Below, one piece after another: positions 46,698 through 55,420 of a stretch of DNA of 64,000 nucleotides. The position numbers and the translations under genes are program-made. The notes under the pieces are model-generated. The model was not told where the DNA came from. It made no database searches and saw nothing but the letters and a program-made list of their open reading frames with translations. Source of the stretch: Photobacterium chitinilyticum (lineage in GTDB: Bacteria; Pseudomonadota; Gammaproteobacteria; Enterobacterales; Vibrionaceae); the NCBI RefSeq assembly GCF_004104355.1, contig NZ_RJLM01000003.1, positions 372,001 through 436,000 on the forward strand, written 5' to 3'. Positions within the stretch are counted from its first letter, which is position 1. Every line of letters begins with the position of its first letter.

Positions 46698-49667
46698 ATG
46701 AATAAAAAGCTCTTAGCGATTTGTTATCTGCTAACACCCGGCATATGCCTTGCCGCAGTACCTGAGGCTTATGTTGTCAATTACGGATCGGCCAGCACAG
46801 TCATCAAAGTACTGGACGACGATTTGATACATATTTCTTTTCGCCATCACAACAACACCAATGGCGCGGCAACAATCGACAATACTGCCATGGTCTTTAA
46901 AAAAGACTATACCGGGCCACAGGTTTACAATCCCGGCTCAAACGGCTTTAGTACTAAAGAGCTGAGTGTCAGTGTCGACCGCAACAACGGTTGTATCAGC
47001 ATAATCGAGCGAAACCAAAGCAATAAACAGAGTGCAGCTATCTGTCCAGCCATTTATGATGCCACCTGGAAAGGAGCATCCGTTCAAAATATCGGCATGC
47101 ACTCGGTCTATGGTTTGGGCCAAACCTTCGCCCCTATCGACCCCAATAATGGCGGCCAGATCAATGGCGAATGGCTGAAAGCTGGCGGATTTGGTACACC
47201 GGATGATAGAGGTAACACCTTCAGCAGCGTGACCTACACTGACGGTGCTTATGCCGGAGCAACCACTCCGCGACTACAGTTTCCTGTTCTCTATGCCGTG
47301 GGTAACGACGTTAACTATGCCCTATTCCTGGATTCCAAATTCAAAAACAACTTCAACCTTTCCCGCGAGTGGTGGGAAATACGCAACAAAGATGCTGCCG
47401 AAACTAATTTCTATTATCTAAGCGGTGCAGACTTGCCTGACTTACGCAGTGACTTCATGGAGTTAGTAGGCCGTCCACCGGTTCCGCCTAAAAAAGCCCT
47501 CGGAATGTGGGTTTCCGAATTCTCTTATGACAACTGGGCAGAACTGGACGATACAATCAGCACTTTGCGTCAAAACGACTTCCCGGTCGACGGTGCCCTG
47601 CTGGATGTCGCATGGTTTGGTTTCAAGCATGCGTGGCAGAACAACAGCCCGGCAAACCCAATGGGCGACCTGCGCTTTGACGAGCAAGCATTCCCCAATC
47701 CTGCCAACAAAGTAGCCAGCTTGAAAAATGATGGTATTGGCCTTATTACCATTGAAGAATCCTATGTTTCCAAACAGGGAAACTACGGCGGCACCAACTA
47801 CAACGGTATGGCTGCTCAGGGCGGATTCGCCAAAAACTGTGGTACCGACGATGTAACTGAATTCAATAACTGGTTTGGCGTCAGCGGCATGATCGACTGG
47901 TCAAACAGTAAAGCTGCTGCCTGGTGGCATGACAACGTGCGCAAACCCAACATTACCGATCTGGGTATACTGGGCCACTGGACTGATTTGGGTGAACCGG
48001 AAGATTACCGGGCAAGTGCCTGCTATGCCACCGGCAAGCATGCCGACTACAACAACATCCACAACCTATTGTGGAGCAAATCTATTTACGACGGTTATGT
48101 GCGTAACCACGACCAAAACCCGCAGCGTCCCTACTCTATAGCACGTGCCGGTACCGTGGGATCACAGCGCTTCGGTGCCGGATTGTGGTCTGGCGACATC
48201 GGCGGTCGTCTTGATCATATGAACATGCACTATAACGCAGCCATGCAGATGTCTTTTGCCGGTATTGACTACTACAGCTCAGACATTGGTGGGTTCTGGC
48301 GAAAATCCGATGACAAGGGCAAACGAGACACCGCAATTGCAACGGGAACCGGCTACAACGAAGACGAAATGTACAGCCTGTGGTTTGCCAATGCAGCCTG
48401 GTTGGATATTCCGCTACGTCCGCACGGTAATAACTGCGGTATGCCCGGCGCATCCGGCAGCGATTGTATTGTTACCGAAACCTCTCCGGCGATGATCGGC
48501 AATAAGTCAGGCAACCTAAGTAATCTGCGCCAGCGTTATGAACTGATCCCTTACTACTACTCGCTGGCCCACCGCGCGTACCAATATGGTGAGCCCGTTA
48601 TTGCTCCGATGCCTTTCTACTATCAGGATGACAGCAAACTAATTGGTCTGGCTGATCAAAAAATGATTGGTAAAGATATTCTGGTCGCCAGCTTGACGAC
48701 TCAGTTTGCCCAAAGCCGTGATGTCTACCTGCCAGCCGGTACCTGGTACAACTATCACACCTTCGAGAAGTACGACAGTGCCGATGGTATTACCCTGTCC
48801 AACGTCAACCAGTGGATTTCATCAGAGAACCGCAACCGCGTACCTGCCTATGCCCGTGCCGGTGCCATCATTCCGATGATGTTTGTCGATCCCCAGACTA
48901 AGGATGTCTTTGGCCATCGTAAAGACGGTTCAAGTCATAACGAGCTGATCGCCAAAATCTTCCCGTCGAGTGAAGCCAGCAGCTTCACCCTCTATGAAGA
49001 TGACGGCAGTACGGTCGCTTATTACGACAAAGGCAGCGTGCCGCATTACCAGGTACGCGAGACCCTGCTCAGCCAAACGCCTATCAGTAACGGCGTTAAA
49101 ATAACTATCGGCGCAGCAAACGGCAGCTTTGTCGGCGCGCAGAGCAGCCGAAACAACGAAATTCGTTATCTGATAAATGCAGCCGACAAGGCAACGGTAA
49201 CCCTTAATGGTTCACCGCTTCCGCAGCTGGCCAACCGCACAGCCTTGCAAAAGGCCGGGGCAAAAGGCTGGATCAAGGAAGGCAGTGTTGTTTCAGTTCG
49301 CACTGGGATCGAATCAGTCCAGAATACCAAGACTCTGGTCATCACAGCTGAAGCTTGCCAGAACAACTGCGGCTTTGCATCGAATCAGCCTAGCTTCGCC
49401 ATCCGTGGCACCAACAATGGCTGGACCAGCACCGATATGGCGTTGATCGCAGACAATACCTGGCAGGTTGATGTCACTTTTGGTAGTAGCAGCGATGAGC
49501 GTTTCAAATTTGATGTGTTCGGTGACTGGAGCCAAAACTTCGGCGACAACGGCGCTGATGGTAGCCTTGAACAAGGCGGCACCGATATCATCGTTCGTGA
49601 GGGTGCAGGCACATACCGCATCACCCTTCACGACAATAGCAACACCTACACAGTGACTAAAATCTAG
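46698..49667 (+). CDS. Secreted glycoside hydrolase family 31 alpha-glucosidase
   Basis: This 989-residue protein has a signal peptide (MNKKLLAICYLLTPGICLAA). The GH31 catalytic core starts near residue 240 and the catalytic nucleophile is Asp430 in HWTDLGEPED. The acid/base loop region is in SSDIGGFWRKSD. A C-terminal beta-sandwich of about 100 residues (FAIRGTNNGW to YTVTKI), with two cysteines at its start, looks like a starch-binding module. The enzyme should cut alpha-glucosides outside the cytosol. ATG 46698 is preferred over 46683 because it matches a clean signal peptide start. Substrate (maltooligosaccharide, xyloside or other) is not evident. Confidence 0.9.
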   Translation: MNKKLLAICYLLTPGICLAAVPEAYVVNYGSASTVIKVLDDDLIHISFRHHNNTNGAATIDNTAMVFKKDYTGPQVYNPGSNGFSTKELSVSVDRNNGCISIIERNQSNKQSAAICPAIYDATWKGASVQNIGMHSVYGLGQTFAPIDPNNGGQINGEWLKAGGFGTPDDRGNTFSSVTYTDGAYAGATTPRLQFPVLYAVGNDVNYALFLDSKFKNNFNLSREWWEIRNKDAAETNFYYLSGADLPDLRSDFMELVGRPPVPPKKALGMWVSEFSYDNWAELDDTISTLRQNDFPVDGALLDVAWFGFKHAWQNNSPANPMGDLRFDEQAFPNPANKVASLKNDGIGLITIEESYVSKQGNYGGTNYNGMAAQGGFAKNCGTDDVTEFNNWFGVSGMIDWSNSKAAAWWHDNVRKPNITDLGILGHWTDLGEPEDYRASACYATGKHADYNNIHNLLWSKSIYDGYVRNHDQNPQRPYSIARAGTVGSQRFGAGLWSGDIGGRLDHMNMHYNAAMQMSFAGIDYYSSDIGGFWRKSDDKGKRDTAIATGTGYNEDEMYSLWFANAAWLDIPLRPHGNNCGMPGASGSDCIVTETSPAMIGNKSGNLSNLRQRYELIPYYYSLAHRAYQYGEPVIAPMPFYYQDDSKLIGLADQKMIGKDILVASLTTQFAQSRDVYLPAGTWYNYHTFEKYDSADGITLSNVNQWISSENRNRVPAYARAGAIIPMMFVDPQTKDVFGHRKDGSSHNELIAKIFPSSEASSFTLYEDDGSTVAYYDKGSVPHYQVRETLLSQTPISNGVKITIGAANGSFVGAQSSRNNEIRYLINAADKATVTLNGSPLPQLANRTALQKAGAKGWIKEGSVVSVRTGIESVQNTKTLVITAEACQNNCGFASNQPSFAIRGTNNGWTSTDMALIADNTWQVDVTFGSSSDERFKFDVFGDWSQNFGDNGADGSLEQGGTDIIVREGAGTYRITLHDNSNTYTVTKI

Positions 49668-49685
49668 GTCTTTACCAGCGTAACC

Positions 49686-49712
49686 AAAGGCGGCGTGCTA
49701 CGCCGCCTTTTT
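49686..49712 (+). terminator. Rho-independent terminator after the GH31 gene
   Basis: AAAGGCGGCG (49686-49695) pairs with CGCCGCCTTT (49701-49710), followed by TT. The 10-bp GC-rich stem starts 19 bases after the stop. Confidence 0.85.
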
Positions 49713-49880
49713 ATTAACTTGTCATTAAACAATGCACATTATAACCCTTTGATTTTCAATCACGCTCAGCAGTTTCTTATATTTGCAACAACCTAGTTTC
49801 AGACTTAGAATTAACAATAAACATAATTTACTAATCCGTTCAGAATATTCTCCAAATACCTCACGTAGAGGAGCAATGTT

Positions 49881-50246
49881 ATGAAGAAGCTATTAGCCAG
49901 CTCCCTCCTCATTTTCTTTAGTGCTTTGTCTGTTGCCGATCATTTTGTCACATTGGGAAATTATCGTTTTCAAACAGGTACCTCAACGTTCAGAACCGAC
50001 TATGTCGAACACAAAAAAAGTGCCTATCAAGAAGGGTATACAATTATGGCTGATATCAATAGCCAGAAATCCTTTGATTTAAGCCGATCATTACGGGTCC
50101 CCCCCTCACGGCTTGACGTCAGGTCAATCAAGATCGACAACAGTTATGTAATGGTACGTGAACTGTCCCGCGTACCCGGCCAAATTGAATATCAAGGGAT
50201 AGTTATCGTCAATTACCACTATCGGGTGCGCGAGTCCAGAAACTGA
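49881..50246 (+). CDS. Small secreted DUF3316 protein
   Basis: This 121-residue product has a signal peptide (MKKLLASSLLIFFSALSVADH) and a compact beta-rich core (SAYQEGYTIMADINSQKSFDLSR, then PSRLDVRSIKIDNSYVMVRELSR, then YQGIVIVNYHYRV). That is the pattern I associate with DUF3316 of Vibrionaceae. The start has GAGGAGCAATGTT upstream. It is expected in the periplasm, as no lipobox is present. Its function is unknown. It stands alone with its own intergenic regions on both sides. Confidence 0.8.
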   Translation: MKKLLASSLLIFFSALSVADHFVTLGNYRFQTGTSTFRTDYVEHKKSAYQEGYTIMADINSQKSFDLSRSLRVPPSRLDVRSIKIDNSYVMVRELSRVPGQIEYQGIVIVNYHYRVRESRN

Positions 50247-50349
50247 TACATCATTTAATGATAAAACTGTAATTTGAAGTTGAGAGCGCGCCATAATCAG
50301 TAAAACTAAATAGAGCCAAGCTATTTATCAGCCATTCAAGGAGGCCACT

Positions 50350-51291
50350 ATGTCTTACCGACGTTTACTCTTTCCTCTTGCGCCCAAGCAACCTCTCGGC
50401 ACCGCTTTTCATCAGGCACTGCAATTCGCCAATCAGGAGAAAGCCTGCGTTACTCTTTTCACCGTCATTGAAAAACTGGCTGAGATGGAAGATCTTAGCC
50501 GCTACTCGGTATCAACGTTGAATCTACTCGATAACGCAACTCGTCAGTGTGAGAAAGAGCTTGCAGAACACATCGCAATCTTAAGCCCCCAGTATCCCGA
50601 CATTGAATTTGACACCATCGTCGCGACTGGTATTCCATACATTGAAATCATCAAGGGTGCCGCCAAGACCTCCAGTGACCTCATCGTTATTGATGCCCAT
50701 CGCGATAATAAAGAAACAGCCTGCCAGTGGGGCACCTCGACTCGTCATTTAATGCGAGAATCTGACATCCCCCTTTGGACTATCCACCCTTTGCTAGAGC
50801 CTCTGCGAATTAAAAAAGTAGTTGCTGCCATTGATGTCACAGGTACCGATCTGACAGAGCTTAACGAGAAAATCCTCCAGCATGCTTTCGAGTTTGCCGA
50901 CATGAACCAGGCCACCCTTTACCTCTGTCACGCCTGGCGTCTAGAAAGCGAGGGGTACCTGCGCGAATGGAACCGTTGTGATGATTTGGAAATCGCAGTT
51001 ATTGCCAAAAAATTACGCGAAGACAGGGCATCCCGTCTCGAAGCCTTGTTGGAACCTTATACCAACTCAAAGACATCGGTTAAAATCACCATGCTCGAAG
51101 GGGATGCGAAGAAGATCTTGCCGGATTACATCAACAGTCATGATATCGATCTGGTGATCATGGGAAGCGTATGTCGAACAGGGATTGCAGGCTTCGTCAT
51201 GGGTAATACAGCCGAATACATGCTGGATAAAATTCAATGCTCGGTGATCACCCTCAAACCTGAAGGGTTTAAGTCACCAGTACTGGAGTAG
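50350..51291 (+). CDS. uspE: Tandem universal stress protein (UspE-like)
   Basis: A 313-residue protein of two Usp domains (about 1-145 and 150-305). The second keeps a nucleotide-binding-like loop (VIMGSVCRTGIAGFVMGNTAEYML). UspE proteins act in stress resistance and adhesion in E. coli, in the cytosol. AAGGAGG lies 8 bases before the start. It is followed by a hairpin and a convergent reductase gene. A paralogue elsewhere could be the true UspE. Confidence 0.85.
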   Translation: MSYRRLLFPLAPKQPLGTAFHQALQFANQEKACVTLFTVIEKLAEMEDLSRYSVSTLNLLDNATRQCEKELAEHIAILSPQYPDIEFDTIVATGIPYIEIIKGAAKTSSDLIVIDAHRDNKETACQWGTSTRHLMRESDIPLWTIHPLLEPLRIKKVVAAIDVTGTDLTELNEKILQHAFEFADMNQATLYLCHAWRLESEGYLREWNRCDDLEIAVIAKKLREDRASRLEALLEPYTNSKTSVKITMLEGDAKKILPDYINSHDIDLVIMGSVCRTGIAGFVMGNTAEYMLDKIQCSVITLKPEGFKSPVLE

Positions 51292-51303
51292 GCTAGATTA
51301 GTA

Positions 51304-51326
51304 TAAGGCCTCTCTACGAGGCCTTA
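51304..51326. terminator. Bidirectional hairpin between uspE and the aldo/keto reductase
   Basis: TAAGGCCTC (51304-51312) and GAGGCCTTA (51318-51326) form a perfect 9-bp stem around TCTAC, 12 bases after the uspE stop and 25 before the convergent gene's stop. Confidence 0.65.
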
Positions 51327-51351
51327 CCGGTATTCAACAAGGTCTAAAGGC

Positions 51352-52260
51352 TTATGGCACGCCGTGTCCTTTAGAGGCCGCCCAGACGCGGAACCACTGC
51401 TCGCGACTCAGTTCAATATCCAGTGCTGCAATAGCGGCCTGCACTCGCTCAATTTTACCCGAGCCGATTATTGGCAATGGTTTCGACGGCAAGCGGCGTA
51501 CCCAGGCATAGATGACCTGATCAATACTGGTCGCCCCCACTTCTTCACGGATCAGTTCAAGCTCATTACGAACTCGTATCTGTTGCTCTGACTGGCCCGA
51601 GAAAATGTCGCCGCCGGCAAGGCAGGACCACGCCATTGGTTTGGTTCGTTTCAACTGCAGCTGATCGAGGGTGCCATCATGAGCCACCTCAAAATTCAGC
51701 GGATTGATTTCTACCTGATTGGTTACCAATGGTGCCTCAAGGCGGGATTGCAGCAAATCAAACTGTGACGGCGAAAAATTCGAGACGCCAAAGTGATTCA
51801 CCTTGCCCTGCTGTTGTAGCTCGGTAAATGCTTCGGCCACTTCATCCGCATCCATCAAGACATCCGGACGATGGATCAGCAAAACATCAATATTCTCGAC
51901 CTGCAGCCGCGACAATGAGTTATTGACTGACTCCACAATGTGGGCCTTGCCGGTATCGTAATGGTTGATTTTACGACCGGGAAATTGGTCGGAACACAAC
52001 CTGATATCGCACTTGGTAACAATCTCAATCTGCTCGCGAATACTTGGCTCCAGTGCCAACGCCTCACCAAAAAGCACCTCACAGCCGTAATTACCATAGA
52101 TGTCGGCATGATCGACTGTCGAAATCCCCAGCTCAATGTGCTGCTTGAGAAAACCAAGTCGCTGTGACGGGCTCATCTGCCAGTCCGCCAATCGCCAATA
52201 TCCCTGGACTAATTCAGAAAATTGCGGACCTTGCGGGCTTAATTCAACTTTTGCCACCAT
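51352..52260 (-). CDS. Aldo/keto reductase (YdhF-like)
   Basis: This 302-residue NADPH-dependent oxidoreductase has the catalytic tetrad region in STVDHADIYGNYGCEVLFGEAL (Asp and Tyr), the lysine in VTKCDIRL and the histidine in VLLIHRPD. The sequence is most like the YdhF group (COG4989), whose natural substrate is unknown. It has an oxidoreductase C-terminal NADPH loop (IGSGKIERVQAAIAAL). ATG 52260 is chosen over the in-frame 52305 by match to the family start (MVAKVELSPQGPQFSELVQGYWRL). It is convergent with uspE. Confidence 0.88.
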   Translation of the reverse strand: MVAKVELSPQGPQFSELVQGYWRLADWQMSPSQRLGFLKQHIELGISTVDHADIYGNYGCEVLFGEALALEPSIREQIEIVTKCDIRLCSDQFPGRKINHYDTGKAHIVESVNNSLSRLQVENIDVLLIHRPDVLMDADEVAEAFTELQQQGKVNHFGVSNFSPSQFDLLQSRLEAPLVTNQVEINPLNFEVAHDGTLDQLQLKRTKPMAWSCLAGGDIFSGQSEQQIRVRNELELIREEVGATSIDQVIYAWVRRLPSKPLPIIGSGKIERVQAAIAALDIELSREQWFRVWAASKGHGVP

Positions 52261-52393
52261 ACGGGTCAAACTCCATCTAGCTATTATTTCTTTTGGGACT
52301 GGCAATCATCCTAGGCTTGTTTCACCGGTATCGCAATGCTATAGACTTCTGGCCTATAACTGGAGTACGAGCTCTGCCTTTTGCGCTACGCCT

Positions 52394-52416
52394 AAAAAGC
52401 CGGCTTAATGCCGGCT
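52394..52416 (-). terminator. Rho-independent terminator after scrA
   Basis: On the minus strand AGCCGGC (52416-52410) pairs with GCCGGCT (52404-52398) around ATTAA, followed by TTTTAGG. It lies 35 bases beyond the scrA stop. Confidence 0.8.
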
Positions 52417-52450
52417 CCTGTAACACTACCTAATTGAACAGCGCTGGCTT

Positions 52451-53887
52451 CTACACCACTGCCGCCGTTGACTTAAACTTTGCGCGCGTACCCAATACCA
52501 GCGTCAAGCCAAAGGCTACGGCAAATGAAATTACCATACCGACAACGTAGTACCACACGCTATCAGGGCTAATGGATATGATTCCCGGCAGGCCAGCCGC
52601 ACCCAGCGCCGTAGCCTTGACCTTGAACAGGGTAATGAACGCACTCGCCGAGGCAGCACCGATTACGGCCGCAATGAACGGGTAGCGATACTTGAGGTTC
52701 ACGCCAAACATTGCCGGTTCGGTAATACCCAGCAGCGCGGTGACACCCGACGGCATTGCAATCCCCTTGGCTTTGACATCTTTGGTAGTAAACCCAAAGG
52801 CCAGACACGCTGCGCCTTGCGCCACGTTGGACATGGCGGCAATTGGAAAGATAAAGGTACCACCTGTTATCGCGATGTCCGCCAGTAACTGCGTTTCGAA
52901 GGCAATGAAGCTATGGTGCATGCCGGTAATAACAAACGGCGCGTAGACCAAGCCAAATAGCGCACCACCGATAAAGCCAGCCGATTCGTACAGCCAGTTC
53001 AAGCCGTCGCCCAACAGGAAGCCAGCATCACGGGTGATTGGACCGACTAGCGTGAAGGTCAGAAAACCGGTAATGAAAATAGCCAGCATTGGTGTCAATA
53101 AATTATCCAACACCGATGGAACCACCTTGCGCAGTCCATTCTCGACTTTTGCCAGAATGAAGGCTGATACCAGTACCGGCAACACCGAGCCTTGGTAACC
53201 CACTTTCTGAATTTCAAAACCGAAAATGTTCCAGACAGGAATATCGCCACTAACACTGGCACCACCGAATCCCCAGCCATTGAGCAGATCCGGGTGAACC
53301 ATCAGCATACCCAATGCTGCGCCGAGGAACGGGTTGCCGCCAAATTTCTTACTTGCCGAGAACGCTAATAAAACAGGAAGGTAAACAAATGGCGCGTTGG
53401 CGAAGGTATTGATCATCGAGGCCAGATCAGCCATTCCCGGGTAGGCATCAATCAGAGACTGGCCGTCAATAAACAAGCCCGTCGCGGTCAAAACATTAAA
53501 CAGACCCATCAACAGACCACCGGCGACAATAGCCGGTATAATCGGAACAAAGATATCTGACAGCCCTTTAACTGCGCGTTGCACGATATTCTGTTTTTCA
53601 GCACCAGCCGAAGCAACATCCTTGGTCGACATCTCAGTCTGGCCAGTCTGCTCAGACATCGCAGCATAGACCTGGTTGACAATGCCGGAACCAAAAATGA
53701 TTTGAATTTGACCCGCCACCTTGAACTGCCCCTTCACACCATCGATGTCATCGATAGCCTTGAGATCTGCTTTGTTCTCATCATGTAGCGCCAAACGAAG
53801 ACGCGTTGCGCAGTGCGCCGCAGCTGCAATATTCTCTTTTCCGCCCAGTTTTTCGATTAATTGTCGGGCAATGACAGGAAAGTCCAT
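52451..53887 (-). CDS. scrA: Sucrose-specific PTS transporter EIIBC
   Basis: A 478-residue PTS permease with an N-terminal EIIB domain (phospho-Cys26 in AAHCATRLRLAL) and a C-terminal EIIC domain with about ten membrane segments. It imports sucrose as sucrose-6-phosphate; the phosphate comes from a separate EIIA-Glc. GGAGG lies 8 bases before ATG 53887. The divergent scrR gene, a shared operator at 54028-54047 and the scrB gene for the product's hydrolysis make the substrate call strong. Confidence 0.93.
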   Translation of the reverse strand: MDFPVIARQLIEKLGGKENIAAAAHCATRLRLALHDENKADLKAIDDIDGVKGQFKVAGQIQIIFGSGIVNQVYAAMSEQTGQTEMSTKDVASAGAEKQNIVQRAVKGLSDIFVPIIPAIVAGGLLMGLFNVLTATGLFIDGQSLIDAYPGMADLASMINTFANAPFVYLPVLLAFSASKKFGGNPFLGAALGMLMVHPDLLNGWGFGGASVSGDIPVWNIFGFEIQKVGYQGSVLPVLVSAFILAKVENGLRKVVPSVLDNLLTPMLAIFITGFLTFTLVGPITRDAGFLLGDGLNWLYESAGFIGGALFGLVYAPFVITGMHHSFIAFETQLLADIAITGGTFIFPIAAMSNVAQGAACLAFGFTTKDVKAKGIAMPSGVTALLGITEPAMFGVNLKYRYPFIAAVIGAASASAFITLFKVKATALGAAGLPGIISISPDSVWYYVVGMVISFAVAFGLTLVLGTRAKFKSTAAVV

Positions 53888-54027
53888 CTTATATACCTCC
53901 GTCGTGAACAAGATTCACGCTCAGACCGTTTCAATACATCTTAACCCTAAGCTTAGGTCAAGCACTTATGTGGTTTGCATCGCTAACATCCCATCTCAAT
54001 ACTGCGGGGGTGGAGCAGCATATTTAA

Positions 54028-54047
54028 TTTCGGGAACGTTACCGAAA
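54028..54047. promoter_or_regulatory. ScrR-type operator between scrA and scrR
   Basis: TTTCGGGAACGTTACCGAAA is a 20-bp near-perfect inverted repeat centred on AACGTT, the usual LacI-family operator core. A second copy of the same motif lies upstream of scrB (55343-55362). This supports regulation of both sides by ScrR. Confidence 0.8.
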
Positions 54048-54137
54048 CCAAGTCTTATTGATGCACTGAATTACGTCAACCCTCTAATTTTCATGTGTGA
54101 GGGTGATCGGCATAAAATCCGATCATCACTGGTTTAT

Positions 54138-54153
54138 TGTGATCATCATCACT
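54138..54153. promoter_or_regulatory. Candidate CRP site upstream of scrR and scrA
   Basis: TGTGATCATCATCACT matches 9 of the 10 conserved bases of TGTGA-N6-TCACA. It lies about 90 bases from the operator in the divergent promoter region, as expected for a PTS sugar operon under catabolite control. Just to its left a 7-bp inverted repeat (TGATCGG/CCGATCA, 54104-54125) also appears. Confidence 0.6.
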
Positions 54154-54231
54154 CAATTAGGGGCTAAAACCGGATCTCAATTGCAAACTATCCCGAATGT
54201 GGATGATCATGGCTGAAACTAAGGAGTATTT

Positions 54232-55221
54232 ATGGCGAGCTTACACGACGTCGCACGTCTGGCCGGGGTGTCTAAGTCCACGGTTTCTAGAGTGATTAAT
54301 GACGAATATGGCGTAAAAGAAGCGACCAAAATTAAAGTACGCCGCGCAATTGAAGAATGCGGATATGTGGTTAACCAAGTAGCTAAAGATTTAAAATCTA
54401 ATAAAACCAACTTGATAGGTATCATCGTACCCCGCGTAGCCTCAAATGCAGTATCACAAGGCGTTGACGGTCTAAGCAAAACCTTTGAACAGGCAAGCAA
54501 GCACGTATTGCTGGCCAACAGCGGACTAGAGGCCGGCAAAGAGATCCAGTACATCGAGCTGTTCAACCAAAAACGGGTCGAAGGCATTGTGATGTTCGCG
54601 ACCCATATTGACGATGCGCTGATCACGGCGATCAAACGCTCCAGGGCGCCAGTCGTGTTAATTGGTCAGGATGGATCAGGCTATAACATTCCCAGCGTCA
54701 TTCATGATGATTACCGAGTTGGCTACTGCGCAGCCGAACAGCTTCACCGCGCCGGCTGCCGATCTGTCGGCTTTCTCGGGGTAAAAAGTGATGATATCGC
54801 TGTTGACCGCCAACGCTACGATGGATTCTCTAATGCATTGAATTACATAGGTTTATCGACACCTCAATTTCATACCCAAGGCCAATTCTCGATTGATTCC
54901 GGCCGCGAGGAAATGACCCGACTACTGGCTGACAATCAACGGCCTGACGGTATATTCTGCGCCACTGACCGAATTGCCATCGGTGCAATCCAGGCCATTA
55001 TTGCTTCTGACCTCAAGCCCGGTAAGGACATTAAGGTTGTCGGTGTCGGCAACGACGAAATGGCATCAGTAGTGACACCCGGACTGTCAACCTTTGCCTA
55101 TGCCTTTGAACCCGCGGGCAGTAACGCTGCCAAAATGCTACTGGAAATCATTGAGCAGGGTCGAAGTCAAGTTGCCAAGCTAGTGTTAGGCTTTGACTGG
55201 GTGCCGCGACAGAGCTGCTAA
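54232..55221 (+). CDS. scrR: Sucrose operon repressor, LacI family
   Basis: This 329-residue LacI-family repressor has the helix-turn-helix ASLHDVARLAGVSKSTVSRV at residues 2-21 with the hinge (GYVVNQVAKDLKSNKTN). A periplasmic-binding-protein-like effector domain follows (LIGIIVPRVASNAVSQG to the end). Its position between scrA and scrB and the two matching operators point to sucrose or fructose as inducer. AAGGAGTATTT precedes the ATG. The stop overlaps a hairpin (55211-55229). Confidence 0.92.
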   Translation: MASLHDVARLAGVSKSTVSRVINDEYGVKEATKIKVRRAIEECGYVVNQVAKDLKSNKTNLIGIIVPRVASNAVSQGVDGLSKTFEQASKHVLLANSGLEAGKEIQYIELFNQKRVEGIVMFATHIDDALITAIKRSRAPVVLIGQDGSGYNIPSVIHDDYRVGYCAAEQLHRAGCRSVGFLGVKSDDIAVDRQRYDGFSNALNYIGLSTPQFHTQGQFSIDSGREEMTRLLADNQRPDGIFCATDRIAIGAIQAIIASDLKPGKDIKVVGVGNDEMASVVTPGLSTFAYAFEPAGSNAAKMLLEIIEQGRSQVAKLVLGFDWVPRQSC

Positions 55222-55229
55222 GCAGCTCT
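55211..55229 (+). terminator. Hairpin overlapping the scrR stop
   Basis: AGAGCTG (55211-55217) pairs with CAGCTCT (55223-55229) around CTAAG, with only TCCCC after it. It may attenuate read-through into scrB; the absence of a T run keeps confidence low. Confidence 0.45.
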
Positions 55230-55342
55230 TCCCCACTTTCGACACCACATTTCCTAACTATAGTTCGATCCTCCGCACACTTTTTCCTTGAGCTTTGCGA
55301 TTATCACAATCGCAACTTGCTTAAGCTTCAATTCTGCTCTAT

Positions 55343-55362
55343 TTTTGGAACGTTCCCGAAAA
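55343..55362. promoter_or_regulatory. ScrR-type operator upstream of scrB
   Basis: TTTTGGAACGTTCCCGAAAA-like palindrome, with GGAACGTTCC at the centre, about 60 bases before the scrB start (55421). It shares the AACGTT core and GAAA arms with the scrA-scrR site. The spacing fits a repressor site over or after the scrB promoter. Confidence 0.75.
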
Positions 55363-55420
55363 TATTAAAATCTGCATATTGCTAAGCACGACAACAGCTA
55401 GCAATTTAAGGCCATCACCA

